A stretch of 64,000 nt of DNA from Zasmidium citrigriseum (taxonomy: Eukaryota; Ascomycota; Dothideomycetes; Mycosphaerellales; Mycosphaerellaceae): the NCBI GenBank assembly GCA_002786025.1, contig NHNW01000049.1, forward strand, positions 186,001-250,000. Direction: 5' to 3'. Positions 42,451 to 52,092 of this stretch are shown piece after piece. A program made the position numbers and the translations under genes. Within the stretch, counting starts at the first letter, position 1; each line of letters begins with the position of its first letter. The notes beneath the pieces were generated by a model. That model was not told where the DNA came from and did not search any database. It worked only from the letters and a program-made list of their open reading frames with translations.

Positions 42451-43196
42451 TTCAATGCCGCCAACAGGGGAGCTTGGACTTGGGAGTACGGCGGGCTAGA
42501 CGTACATAATCGTGGGTATGAAGTCAAGAAGTTCCAACTTGCCTTTCTTCTTCCTCTTGCACTTTTAATCCTCCATCGAATGTCAATTTCGGCTTCAACC
42601 GATATTAAGCTCGCTGCATCGATATCCAAGGTACTGAATCACTTCCCAAGCGACGATGCAAAAGTGAAAGTGTGAGCAAGCCCGTCGACATCGAAGGTAC
42701 GAGCGGCAACGAGGACCATTCCAACATGCATCCAGAATCGTCCTCATCCTCCACCATGATCTCCAGAGCATCTAGTTGCTATCAATAAGACTGGTCGCTC
42801 TACGTCCTCCCAACAGACTTTGATGTGCCAAGCTCCATAAGCTATGTCTTCGCCTTTTGAGCACAATTTCTAGGGTGTAAGTGATAGAACCGCATAGCGT
42901 CCGACATTGCCTCAGGTATTCTGGCACGACGACTCTCAGTCTGCGTTGTTCAGCATCGGATTGAGGATCGGTTCAGCTGAGCGCCAAATCCTCCTTCCAA
43001 TACGGGTCACCGCCCGAGAGCCGTGCGGTATACAAACTTGCTCCATCCGTCAAGAACTACCATTCCGATCACCGAGAAGACTTGATAACCTCAACTTTGC
43101 ATTGATCCTTTCAAGAGAAACTCGAAGAAGACATTTCCTACCGCAACAACTTTGGCCAGCAATATTAACCCAATTCTCGCCAGAAAGAACACCGCC
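42451..43196. other. divergent intergenic region, about 750 b
   Basis: Lies between the small membrane protein gene (minus) and the acetyltransferase gene (plus). No other gene is recognised. Confidence 0.5.
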
Positions 43197-43757
43197 ATGG
43201 CCTCAAAGTCGATCACTCTGAAGCACTACGATCCCTCCACAGCACCCTCTGACCTCCTATGCTCAATCATCGACATGCACATCGCCTGCATCCAACACGA
43301 CAACTCCCTCCTCCGCTTCCACCCACCCTTCAACACCGAAAAGCGAAGCCAAATGACCACCTTCTGGGAAGCCCGCCTCGCCACAGCCCAGACCTCCGAA
43401 TCCACCCTCCTCCTCGCCTTCATCAATGACACCCTCTGCGGCATCGGCGAACTCCTAACCCCCACAGCCGACACAGGCCCCTTCCGCGCCGGCGTCGAAA
43501 TGGTCATGACATCGCCCGCCCATCAAGGCAAAGGGATCGCGAAGACGATCATGAAGGGGATCGAGGATCTGGCTCTGGAGAAGGGGAGGACCTTGTTGAG
43601 ATTAGGGACGACGAAGGATAGTGTGGCGGATCTGTATCTTTATCCGAAGTTGGGGTATGTGAGGATTGGAGAGGTGCCGCGGTATGGGATTGAGCCTGTG
43701 ACCGGGAGGTTGGTGGATGGGGTGGAGTATTATAAGCATTTGAGCACTGTTGTGTGA
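43197..43757 (+). CDS. GNAT-family N-acetyltransferase, 186 aa
   Basis: Starts at ATG 43197 (MASKSITLKHYDP; context CCGCCATGG); an upstream in-frame ATG at 43152 is weaker. The acetyl-CoA binding motif A is clear: VEMVMTSPAHQGKGIAKTIM (Q/R-x-x-G-x-G/A at about residues 117-122), followed by LALEKGRTLLRLGT and the motif B region LYPKLGYVRIGEVPRYG. Such enzymes transfer an acetyl group from acetyl-CoA to an amine; the acceptor cannot be told. There is no targeting signal, so it is probably cytosolic. The wobble base changes from mostly C to mostly G near 43540, in the middle of the gene. Confidence 0.88.
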   Translation: MASKSITLKHYDPSTAPSDLLCSIIDMHIACIQHDNSLLRFHPPFNTEKRSQMTTFWEARLATAQTSESTLLLAFINDTLCGIGELLTPTADTGPFRAGVEMVMTSPAHQGKGIAKTIMKGIEDLALEKGRTLLRLGTTKDSVADLYLYPKLGYVRIGEVPRYGIEPVTGRLVDGVEYYKHLSTVV

Positions 43758-43999
43758 TGGATCTTGCGTTAATGGCGGCGAGGCGCGCATGTGATTGGGG
43801 AGTCCGTGCGCTGGGCCCATTTGAACTTGTGAGCTTCCAGCCCATTCACAAAGACAACATCAAGACTGCTGCAAATGGGTCGCTAATGTTCGTGTAGATC
43901 TTCAATTGTGTACTTGCTAATCTCAACTCCATGGTTGGCGAACAAAGTGGAGCCTACCAGACTTTTGCAGATGTATAACGTACCCGCCTCCATGGATCC

Positions 44000-45010
44000 A
44001 TGCCCACCAAGACTTCGAAATCGAAGACTACAGATTTCCTCCAATGTATCTCTCGCCTCCTCAAAATCACAAACACATCGCGACCCCCAACTCCTGCAGC
44101 AAGATCCCTCCCCCTAAAAAGCACCATGCCTCTCTTCAAATCCAAGCCCAAACAAAGGGAAATCCACCCCCAACTGCAATCCCTCATCCTCCTCCTCCCC
44201 GGCGAACTCCGCAACCTCCTCTACTCCTACATCCTCCTCAGCGACCGCTGCACCCCCCGCCTCGACCTCCGCACGCTCAAACGCCCCACCGTCCTCGCAG
44301 CAACCTGCCGCCTCCTCGAACGCGAAATCTACACCTACCTCTTCCACCACGCAAAATTCGCCTACACGATCCTGATCGACCATGACGGGGAACTCCATTT
44401 CAAGCTCGATCCGAGGACGAAAAGGTTTTTGAAGGCGCATGTCTGGGGTTTGGAGGTCAGGGATGTGATGTTCCGCGTTGAGCATCCGGATGTGCGGCCG
44501 CGGTGTCGGTGTGGAGCGCCGAGGACGAGGGGGGCGTATTTGAATTGGTATTATGCGTTTGAGTTTTTGGGGGTGAGGGGGGAGGAGGGGATGTTTGTTA
44601 CGAGTAGGCGGGCTATGTATCCGACCTTCCAAGCAGATGGGAATTGGAAGGGGGCTATTAGGGCCTTCTTCACTCTTCGAGGACTCCAGCAAAACTGGGA
44701 AGATATCGCTCGTCTGACCGAAGGTGGGCTGCAGGTGCACTCTGTGGAAGAAATCGGACAGGTAGTCAAGTCGTCTTTGAGATTGCGGTGGTTGAAGGCG
44801 AGGAAGAGGGATCTGGGCGACCAGATGAATGTTGTTCATTTGAAAGTTATGATTGAGGCGTGGAGTGAGTTGGCGTGTCGCATTTGGGAGGAGAGGATGG
44901 GTGCGAGGAGGGTGGAGTTTCCGGCGGTTGGGGTGGTTGTGAGGCCGCCGACGGAGGTTTTGGTGAGGCAGTGGGAGAGGGGGTTTTGTTGCTGTTGGCG
45001 GTGGCAGTGA
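44000..45010 (+). CDS. F-box-like protein, 336 aa (EGGLQV subfamily, remote copy)
   Basis: A single exon. The N-terminus (DFLQCISRLLKIT) resembles that of the 10048 gene. The F-box-like motif is LLLPGELRNLLYSYILLS (about 64-81), then LAATCRLLEREIYTYLF with HHAKFAYTILIDH, a cysteine pair region (RPRCRCGAPR), and IARLTEGGLQVHSVEEIGQV. All family blocks match those of 7276, 8317 and 10048, so this copy has moved about 34 kb from the main group. An ATG at 44126 is a weaker alternative start. The C-terminus ends in a cysteine/tryptophan-rich stretch (GFCCCWRWQ). The function is unknown. Confidence 0.8.
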   Translation: MPTKTSKSKTTDFLQCISRLLKITNTSRPPTPAARSLPLKSTMPLFKSKPKQREIHPQLQSLILLLPGELRNLLYSYILLSDRCTPRLDLRTLKRPTVLAATCRLLEREIYTYLFHHAKFAYTILIDHDGELHFKLDPRTKRFLKAHVWGLEVRDVMFRVEHPDVRPRCRCGAPRTRGAYLNWYYAFEFLGVRGEEGMFVTSRRAMYPTFQADGNWKGAIRAFFTLRGLQQNWEDIARLTEGGLQVHSVEEIGQVVKSSLRLRWLKARKRDLGDQMNVVHLKVMIEAWSELACRIWEERMGARRVEFPAVGVVVRPPTEVLVRQWERGFCCCWRWQ

Positions 45011-45159
45011 AGGAGTGGTGGTGTTTTGGTGTTGGCTTGGTGTAGGTTGGTAAAGTTGATGTGCTGGAAAATATTGTTGGTCAGCACCCCAGTTGAGATT
45101 GCTCTCTATCTTTACATGACCTCCTTGGTGATTATTAGCACAAGTCTCGTCCTGTCGTC

Positions 45160-45785
45160 TTACGAAAGAATTGCCACAGCGCCCATCACCGCCGCACTTC
45201 CGACAATTGCAGACCTCACATAGTTCTGCAAACTCCACTTCCTCACCAACTCCTTACTCTCCGCATCACTCGGAGCATCAGCCTTCCCAGCGGCCTTCGC
45301 TTCCAGCGCCTGGACACCAGACCACATGACCGTGAACGTGAAGCCGACAACACAAGGCGGGAGGACTGCCGCGAGAGTGTACAGAGCGAATGGAGGGATG
45401 GGGAAGCGGCCTTGAGTATTTCGGTCTAGAAAGAGAAACAGTCAGCAAGACGTCTTGCTGTCCAGGGCGGAGCAGACTCACGATGATACGCAAGGAACCC
45501 AAACATGCTCGACAGAGTGATCGCTACGGGAGGCACACTGTCTTTTCCGATGTGGTAGATTCGAGACCATTGCTTTGCCATTAGGTCGACGGGGGCCATT
45601 TGGCAGGCTGGGATGCCGATGAGGCTGAATGAGGCGATGTAGGCTGGGATTGTGAAGGTTAGCTAGGTGGCCTTGTAGAATGCTGGTATTCCAGATTGAG
45701 TTTCCATACCTGATAGTGCAGATGCGCCTGAGAGACCTAGGACTTTGGCGGCGAAGACCATTTGTTGTTGGGTTTGGTTGCTCAT
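45160..45785 (-). CDS. DUF1772 (anthrone oxygenase-like) membrane protein, 167 aa, three exons
   Basis: Exons are 45785-45710, 45643-45482 and 45425-45160, joined over introns of 66 and 56 bases with GT-AG ends. The protein begins MSNQTQQQMVFAAKVLGLSG. It shows the DUF1772 pattern: a first helix with small residues, IPACQMAPVDLMAKQWSRIY, PPVAITLSSMFGFLAYH, NTQGRFPIPPFALYTLAAVL, a helix (CVVGFTFTVMWSGV) and a C-terminal helix (SAIVGSAAVMGAVAILS). Some members (HypC/EncA type) oxidise anthrones to anthraquinones in polyketide pathways; most have unknown roles. No polyketide synthase lies nearby, so the substrate is open. Confidence 0.8.
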
Positions 45786-46300
45786 CTTGCTGGCGGTGAT
45801 GTGTCGAATGTGAGACTTGGTGATATGATAGAATCTTTGCTTGTGAAGGTTCTGAGCTGTGGTGAGAAGAAGACAGGCTGTCGTGACAGTTTGATATAGT
45901 AATAGATCAACAAAGGAGTAACAGAACAAGAGGTTGATGTTCCTTGCTTTGGTTCAAGAGCCATTGTTGCAGATCTTTTCCCGAAAGTCCGTCCGCAGCT
46001 TCCAAAACCCGTCCACCTACCGATCACCAGATGGGCAGATATTCGGCCATGACGAGCAATGTTCGAGACCGTGCGCCTGGTTGTGATAGTGTACGGTAGG
46101 CTCCAGAAATTCCATGAAGACCGGTAACGGTATACGCGTATATGTAGTCTATCTCTAATTCCTGCCGGCTCATAGCTATCCGCTCGCCGACAGGTTCTAA
46201 AGCACAGAAGACCAAGGTCAATCTTCCCCATCCGAGTGAGCGCAGAAGCAATGGTAGAAGCTGAACAACACGCGCAAAGAAGATAGGGATATGAGCCACC
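45786..46300. other. intergenic, about 515 b
   Basis: 5' flank of the DUF1772 gene and 3' flank of the thioesterase gene. No gene is recognised. Confidence 0.5.
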
Positions 46301-46765
46301 TCATTCCTTCTTGGGTTCCGAGCCCTTGACGAACTTGGTGTGTGTACCGGACGTGACGAGTCTCCCACGCTTGCCGTCTTCCACCTTGAAGATGTTGATT
46401 TTGGTGTACGCGAGGTTCCCGCCCACGCGCTCTGCGATGCCTTCTACTTCGATCTCGTCGCCGATTTTGGCTCCGGACTGGTAGGTGACGTGTATGTCCA
46501 CGCTCACGCCAGTGCCAGTGCGAAGGTCGTGCGTCGCTATTGCCATACCGCCCATCCAGTCGATGATGGTGGCTGAGACGGAACCGTGAAGACTCTTCAT
46601 GCTGTTCATGTGGTTCTCCGTGAGGGGCAGGCGGGCAACGCAGTAGCCCTTCGAGGCGGAGGTGATCTGGACAGTGCTGAGCAGGAAGGCATAGATTGGA
46701 CTGCCGGGCAGCTTGGTCTGGACCAATTGCTCGATGTGCGCGTGTTCAGCGGTTTTTGCAGCCAT
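46301..46765 (-). CDS. Hotdog-fold acyl-CoA thioesterase (PaaI/ACOT13-like), 154 aa
   Basis: A single exon of 154 residues. The catalytic block is SLHGSVSATIIDWMGGMAIA: HG at residues 60-61 and Asp69 fit the PaaI/ACOT13 active site. Next come VSVDIHVTYQSGAKIGDEIE, the second hotdog strand region, and a final strand with TSGTHTKFVKG. Members form tetramers and hydrolyse acyl-CoA thioesters in cytosol or mitochondria. There is no clear presequence. It is divergent to the DDHD phospholipase gene. Confidence 0.9.
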   Translation of the reverse strand: MAAKTAEHAHIEQLVQTKLPGSPIYAFLLSTVQITSASKGYCVARLPLTENHMNSMKSLHGSVSATIIDWMGGMAIATHDLRTGTGVSVDIHVTYQSGAKIGDEIEVEGIAERVGGNLAYTKINIFKVEDGKRGRLVTSGTHTKFVKGSEPKKE

Positions 46766-47431
46766 CTTGGGAGATCAATGCCTTCGCTGGCTCTGAGGAA
46801 GATTTTGGCCTAGATTCTGTCAATATTAGTCGGGCCGGTAGCAAGATCATGCCCCAGTCATGCTTTCTCCATTCAGCAGTGACCTTGATGAGCACTTGAT
46901 GAAGATAATTTGATGATGATGGTGGTCACGTACCGTAGTGAGAGGAAGCAAAAATGAAAGCGCAGAAATTCGACGACAAAGCGCAAGCCGAAGCTGCTTC
47001 CCTGCGAATCCCGAGCGCGCAACGTCACCCGATCCATCCACGAGCTCCAACCCGAACACGTTGAACGCGTGACAAGTTCGAGTCCAAAAGTCTTTCCTTT
47101 TGTTTGCTACTTCAAACTCTTCTCCAATAACAAACTTGACGGTTTCCCTTCAAAAACTCCAACTTATCAAGATCCCTGCTCAATAAGGATTCCCGGTGCA
47201 ACCCAGCGTCGTATCGAAGCTTAGCCCTGCACTTCGACTGAAACATACCTCTTCTTCTACTACACCCTCAAGAAAGTTGTCAAGTTGGCCCGCCTACCTC
47301 GTCTCTCGTCCTGGACACAGTACATCCGAAGGAACTTCCCCTGGCTGTCCACCGAGACAGGACAAACCACCCGTCCAGCGATCTGGCTGAGCAACAAGTT
47401 GGAGTCTGGCCAATGGCCAGGCAAGGCCAAG
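46766..47431. other. divergent intergenic region, about 670 b
   Basis: Shared 5' region of the thioesterase and phospholipase genes. No further gene is recognised. The phospholipase frame is open back to about 47285 but without an earlier ATG. Confidence 0.5.
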
Positions 47432-50400
47432 ATGGCCGCCCAGGATGAATCAGGTCGTTCCTACCTGAGCAAGCTGTCGCCATGGAGTCGAAGTCCGAGT
47501 ATACAACCTAGCAAAGGGAAAGAGGGAGAGCCATCGCCGGCGTTGTTGCAAGAGCAGAAGGGGGCAGATCATGTTGTGAGCCACAGGCATAGGCTGAGCT
47601 TGAGGAAATACCCGAGAGACTGCCCTCCTTTGAGGCCGCAGTGGTTTCATGCGGTTGATGTGCCCAAAACTAGGCCGCATCCAGCTGGGGAGATCAAGGA
47701 CGAGAAGCCTCCTGGTGTGCCGAAGAAGTACGCCGCGTTTTCGAAGAGAGATTCAAAGGCGATCGAGGCTGCTTTCCAGAAGTTGTTGGAGGAGGAGGAT
47801 TCGCAAGAGGCGTTGAGGCTGCAACAGCAACGTGGAGAGGCATCAAGTCAGAGTAAAGATGGGAAGTCGAGTAAACTGAAGACGGAAGACAAGCCGGGCA
47901 AATACAAAGTTCCTGTGAACGAGGATTACCTCTTTGATGTGGACGTGGACAAGAGAGAGCTTGCGCCAGCATATTGGCTTGGACCAGTCTACGACGTCCG
48001 ACGAGGAACTTGGTTCTACCAAGATGGCAGCGTTCAACGGCCCTGCGATGAGAATCTCGCAGCTCAGCTAGAAGAAGGCTACCTGAAAGTCAAAGCATGG
48101 CGGCTGCCGTCTGCGCAAGCTTCCCAGACGAAACCTCGCTCAGCATCGCAACCACGAGCCAGGCCATCATCGTGGGCACCAGGTCATGGTCAAGAGGGTG
48201 AACCACCAGCATCGCAGCCTGTATCAGCCAAGCAGTCGGCATCGGATCTTAGGAAGAAAGCCACCGAAGAAGCGAATCAGGCATCTGCTGCTAGCAATGA
48301 CCAAGGTGATCATCCACAAACGACATATCGACTGTTTGGTTCACACATGAATTCTGTCGTCACTTATCAAGACGCCAACACCGCGTGGCTACTTACCGAC
48401 GATTTCATGTCTCGGATGAGTGGCCCTCTGTACCAACGCTTTGCAGGTGGTGGTCATTTTGCGGGCATGAAGATGACCAGAGGCTACGTCGTGACGACTA
48501 AGAAAACCGAGGCCAAAGATGAGAAAACGGCAGAAGTGAAAGGCTCCCCAGTGAAGAGTGGACCTGAGGGAGAGAATGTGGGCGAGGAGAGGCCGAGCAC
48601 TTCAGAAACTAAACGACAGACTTTACAACGGCAGATGTCCTCATTATTGGAAGAGCCCTCGAGCGAGAATCGAGAGAAGGAAGACGAGGAGATTCGCAAA
48701 CGTGACGAACGCGAGATTGAGGACGATTATAGAGACACCGAAGGTGAGGATCAAGGCCGTGAGATTGAGCACTTGATCCTCGTAACCCATGGCATCGGCC
48801 AAAGACTAGGATTGCGTCTCGAGAGTGTCAACTTCGTTCACGATGTCAATACACTTCGCAAGACCTTGAAGGCAGTGTATGCGGACTCTCCCGATCTGCG
48901 TGCACTCAACGCTGAGCTGGATGAATCAGATACTGTGAACAGCCGGGTTCAAGTACTTCCCATCTGCTGGCGCCATTTGCTTGACTTCCCGAAGCAGAGT
49001 CTACGACACAACCGCAAGGAGCAGGACTTGGCCGATACCGACGTCGACGATGAGGACTATCCTAGTCTGGAGGACATCACAGTCGATGGTGTCCCTGCGG
49101 TGCGCAATCTCATCACTGATCTCGCCCTTGACATTCTTCTCTACGATTCGCCGGCGTACAAAGAGCACATCTCTGGCATCGTCTTGCGGGAGATCAACCG
49201 GATCTACCATCTCTTTGTTCAACGGAACCCAAGTTTCAACGGCAAGATCAGCCTCGTGGGCCACTCCCTTGGATCGGCAATCATGTTTGATCTCCTCTGC
49301 AGGCAAGATCAGCCACCGAAGCTCAGGCGCAAAAGTGACAAGTCCTTGAAGCTCGACTTTCCAGTAGAAGACTTCTATGCGCTTGGTTCGCCAATCGGAC
49401 TCTTCCAGATGCTCGGAGGTCGGACAATCGCATCTAGAAAGCTGCCAGAGAACCGCGATCGTGCTGGTAGCTCTCTAGGAAGCATGGACGACCCGATGTT
49501 GGGCAACCCTTCAGCGAAGAAACCTCTGGAGCCTCATCCTTCCCACATCCAAGGCGAGAATCCAGTCTCGCGACCGAAGTGCGCACAGATGTACAACATT
49601 TTCCACCCGACGGATCCAGTATCATATCGCCTCGAGCCTCTTATCTCCCCAGCAATGGCAGCTCTCAAACCGCAACCATTACCATACACCAAGCGCGGCA
49701 TCTTCGGTGCACCCGTTGGACAAGGCCTAACAGGTATTGGAGCCCGCGTCAGTCAAAGCATGAGCAGCATGTGGTCGAGCATGGCCTCCAGTCTCCTCAC
49801 TCGTGGTCTGGGATACAACGAAGAATCTACCAAACCAGCAGCCAACGCCCAGATAGCCAGCAAGAGTACGGCTCCGCTTTCCATGGGCGCGGGTACTAAT
49901 GTACCAGGTGCATCTACTGGCGCCGGAACAAACATCGCCGCAGGAGTTGTGCCCGTCGCGCCTGTACCCGCCGAGGGCACCGAGATCACCAAGATTGGAG
50001 AGGATAGGGTCAATCGAGTAGCAGCAGACGCTCAAGCTGCTAGTGAGAAGAAGCTGCATCCGCCCACGTTGATCGACAATGAACTGGAGACGCTCTATGG
50101 CGATTTCGAAAAGCGACGGAAGTCCGTGCAAGGTGACTCGCAGACACGCGACCTGGGAGCTGGAGCGATCAAAGGCACGCCTGAATGGACGGAGGCCGAG
50201 GAACGCGGGAAGAAGCTACGCAAAGAGGAAGAGAAAGTGCGACGGTTGAACAGTAATGGACGGGTCGACTACGCCATACAGGAAGGCGCTTTCGACATCA
50301 ATTTGATTGCTGCCATTGCGAGCCATCTATCGTATTGGAGCGATGAGGATGTGAGCCACTTCATCATCTCGCAACTCCTCAGTCGGCATCGGATCCTGCG

Positions 50401-50434
50401 AGCCCGAGCCGAGAGTGGTGGAAAGGTGCGGTGA
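47432..50434 (+). CDS. DDHD-domain phospholipase (PA-PLA1 like), 1000 aa
   Basis: Starts at ATG 47432 (MAAQDESGRSYLSKLSPW; context AAGATGG), the first ATG in this frame. The N-terminal third carries a WWE-like segment (PAYWLGPVYDVRRGTWFYQD). The lipase core has LILVTHGIGQRLG and the nucleophile motif SLVGHSLGSAIMFDLL, with Ser612 in GHSLG. The DDHD part has DFYALGSPIGLFQML, MYNIFHPTDPVSYRLEPL (about 720-737) and INLIAAIASHLSYWSDEDVS (about 954-973). Members hydrolyse phosphatidic acid and related phospholipids, often at ER/Golgi or mitochondrial membranes. There are long charged, disordered linkers (RKRDEREIEDDYRDTEGE). There are no introns. It appears intact. Confidence 0.93.
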   Translation: MAAQDESGRSYLSKLSPWSRSPSIQPSKGKEGEPSPALLQEQKGADHVVSHRHRLSLRKYPRDCPPLRPQWFHAVDVPKTRPHPAGEIKDEKPPGVPKKYAAFSKRDSKAIEAAFQKLLEEEDSQEALRLQQQRGEASSQSKDGKSSKLKTEDKPGKYKVPVNEDYLFDVDVDKRELAPAYWLGPVYDVRRGTWFYQDGSVQRPCDENLAAQLEEGYLKVKAWRLPSAQASQTKPRSASQPRARPSSWAPGHGQEGEPPASQPVSAKQSASDLRKKATEEANQASAASNDQGDHPQTTYRLFGSHMNSVVTYQDANTAWLLTDDFMSRMSGPLYQRFAGGGHFAGMKMTRGYVVTTKKTEAKDEKTAEVKGSPVKSGPEGENVGEERPSTSETKRQTLQRQMSSLLEEPSSENREKEDEEIRKRDEREIEDDYRDTEGEDQGREIEHLILVTHGIGQRLGLRLESVNFVHDVNTLRKTLKAVYADSPDLRALNAELDESDTVNSRVQVLPICWRHLLDFPKQSLRHNRKEQDLADTDVDDEDYPSLEDITVDGVPAVRNLITDLALDILLYDSPAYKEHISGIVLREINRIYHLFVQRNPSFNGKISLVGHSLGSAIMFDLLCRQDQPPKLRRKSDKSLKLDFPVEDFYALGSPIGLFQMLGGRTIASRKLPENRDRAGSSLGSMDDPMLGNPSAKKPLEPHPSHIQGENPVSRPKCAQMYNIFHPTDPVSYRLEPLISPAMAALKPQPLPYTKRGIFGAPVGQGLTGIGARVSQSMSSMWSSMASSLLTRGLGYNEESTKPAANAQIASKSTAPLSMGAGTNVPGASTGAGTNIAAGVVPVAPVPAEGTEITKIGEDRVNRVAADAQAASEKKLHPPTLIDNELETLYGDFEKRRKSVQGDSQTRDLGAGAIKGTPEWTEAEERGKKLRKEEEKVRRLNSNGRVDYAIQEGAFDINLIAAIASHLSYWSDEDVSHFIISQLLSRHRILRARAESGGKVR

Positions 50435-50563
50435 GAGCCAGCAGCAGAAATCAAGTCATCTCACTTCACACAACTGCCGCATATTGAGCCCCAAATGCAT
50501 CGGGCAGACGAAGCTCGCATCGCCTCAACCTTAACACCATGCATAAAAACCCTGTGGGTCACT

Positions 50564-51388
50564 TCAGGGCATCGCCAGCCTGCCGTTGCCAATCCAACCA
50601 TTCCACACGACACCTCCGGCTTCCCTTGCCACATCTTCCGCCGTGCGGCCATGTGCGTCTCTCAGGCTGCGAATGTCGACTTTGCCGTCTTGATCCTCGC
50701 GCATCACGCCCAGAGCCGCGGCTTCTTGGAACACCAGCGCCGGGAACTCGAGTTCCGAGTATTCGCTGGCTAAGAGTAGGAGCATCCAGGCGACTTCGCG
50801 GTGGCCGTTTGCTGCGGCTGCGTGCAGGCCGGATTGCATGTCGCCGATCGGGTCCTGGTAGCGGAGGATTTCGTCGGCGGATTTGCTTGGTTCTGGTTCG
50901 TCGTCCATGTCTTCATCTTCATCGTCTTCGTTGCAGGACTTTAAGAGTTCTGCGATGGCGCGATGGTCGCCTTCTCTGCAGAATTCTAGGAATGCACGGC
51001 ATTTGCGCTCTTCCGGGTAGGCGCGGAGGTAGGATTCTTCTTTGAGAATGGGGAAGATGTCGATTTGATGCTGTAGGCCGCCTTCATTGTTCAAATCAAC
51101 CAGAATCTGCGGGGCTGCATTTGCTGCGGAAGAAGATCCAGACGCCGGAGAGGACGTGATCTCGATATCGCAATTCGGACATTTGTCAAGCTCGTAGGTG
51201 TCGAGAAGACATTCCCAGTGGAAGTGATCGCCGCAGGAAAGCTGCACGTCGTCTGGGACTGTGGTCGTTGCAGGTGCCTCGGAGGGCCCTCCACTCCTCG
51301 AGACATCTTCTCCTTCATCTTCTGAGTCCGGCTCGATCTGCACTTCGAGTGGCTTGGAGCATTTCGCGCAGGCGGAGGTTGCTGACAT
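50564..51388 (-). CDS. RING-type zinc finger / ankyrin-repeat protein, 274 aa
   Basis: A single exon. The N-terminal part has C7-x2-C10, then after an acidic insert C52-x2-H55-x-H57-x2-C60 and C70-x2-C73, a RING-H2-like ligand set with a long first loop. The C-terminal half contains ankyrin-type helices: FLEFCREGDHRAIAELLKSC, LHAAAANGHREVAWMLLLLA and DAHGRTAEDVAREAG. Between them is a very acidic stretch (NEDDEDEDMDDEPEP). A RING plus ankyrin layout would suit an E3 ubiquitin ligase with protein-binding repeats, but activity is not shown by sequence alone. It is convergent with the DDHD gene, 129 bases away. Confidence 0.8.
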   Translation of the reverse strand: MSATSACAKCSKPLEVQIEPDSEDEGEDVSRSGGPSEAPATTTVPDDVQLSCGDHFHWECLLDTYELDKCPNCDIEITSSPASGSSSAANAAPQILVDLNNEGGLQHQIDIFPILKEESYLRAYPEERKCRAFLEFCREGDHRAIAELLKSCNEDDEDEDMDDEPEPSKSADEILRYQDPIGDMQSGLHAAAANGHREVAWMLLLLASEYSELEFPALVFQEAAALGVMREDQDGKVDIRSLRDAHGRTAEDVAREAGGVVWNGWIGNGRLAMP

Positions 51389-52092
51389 GATTTGATATAG
51401 AGATAGAGTAAGGCTAGACCATCAATGTCGCCTGCTGGGTTTGTGCAAAAACCTGGATAAGATAGACTTTGGCAATTGCGCACATCAGTCGTACGGCTCG
51501 CTCCGAGAGCTTGATTTCATTGTCTTGACGACCTCTGACCAATTGAAGCGCAGACTGAGAGTCCTCACGCGTCTCGAATGCATGTGACCGGCTGGAACTG
51601 CCTGCTGGCGCGAGCAAAGGCGGACTTCAGACCCATGTTCTCTTCTCGCCTTATGCTGCTTCTGCGGCGTTCGACACAACTGGTGTGTGAGGCTTCTCGG
51701 CGTCTGGGGCTTCCGATGCGGATTAAGCAAAACTTTACGCTCTAGTTCTCTGGTGATAGGGAGTGATTGTAAGTAAGACGGCATGCGTGCACTGCGTTAT
51801 CATTGTTCGCTTGCTCGCTTGCTTTGTGATTTTCATCCAGGATCCCCGTGAGAAGTTCGGCGACTTGGACCTGGTTGTGGCGTGTTGTGTAACGGATTCC
51901 TTCGGAGAGGCTTGTTCCGGCTTTTTGTTTTGGAGAAGGAGACTGTGACAGGTCGTATTTTCGTTTGCTGGCGCTGTGGACGATGGGCGGTGCTGAGGTT
52001 AGGGGGGCTGTGGTGGTTTTGTGAAAACAATAAAAAGAAGCAAGAACGACTGAAGGGTTACGATTGACTTTTGGAGGTCGTGGGAAAGAAAA
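51389..52092. other. divergent intergenic region, about 700 b
   Basis: Lies between the RING/ankyrin gene (minus) and the Zn2Cys6 gene (plus). No gene is recognised. Confidence 0.5.

Noticed and set aside
44114..45238. 374-codon open frame on the minus strand
   Set aside because: It is antisense to the F-box-like gene 44000-45010, is rich in Pro/His/Arg runs caused by the sense codons, and has no family motif.
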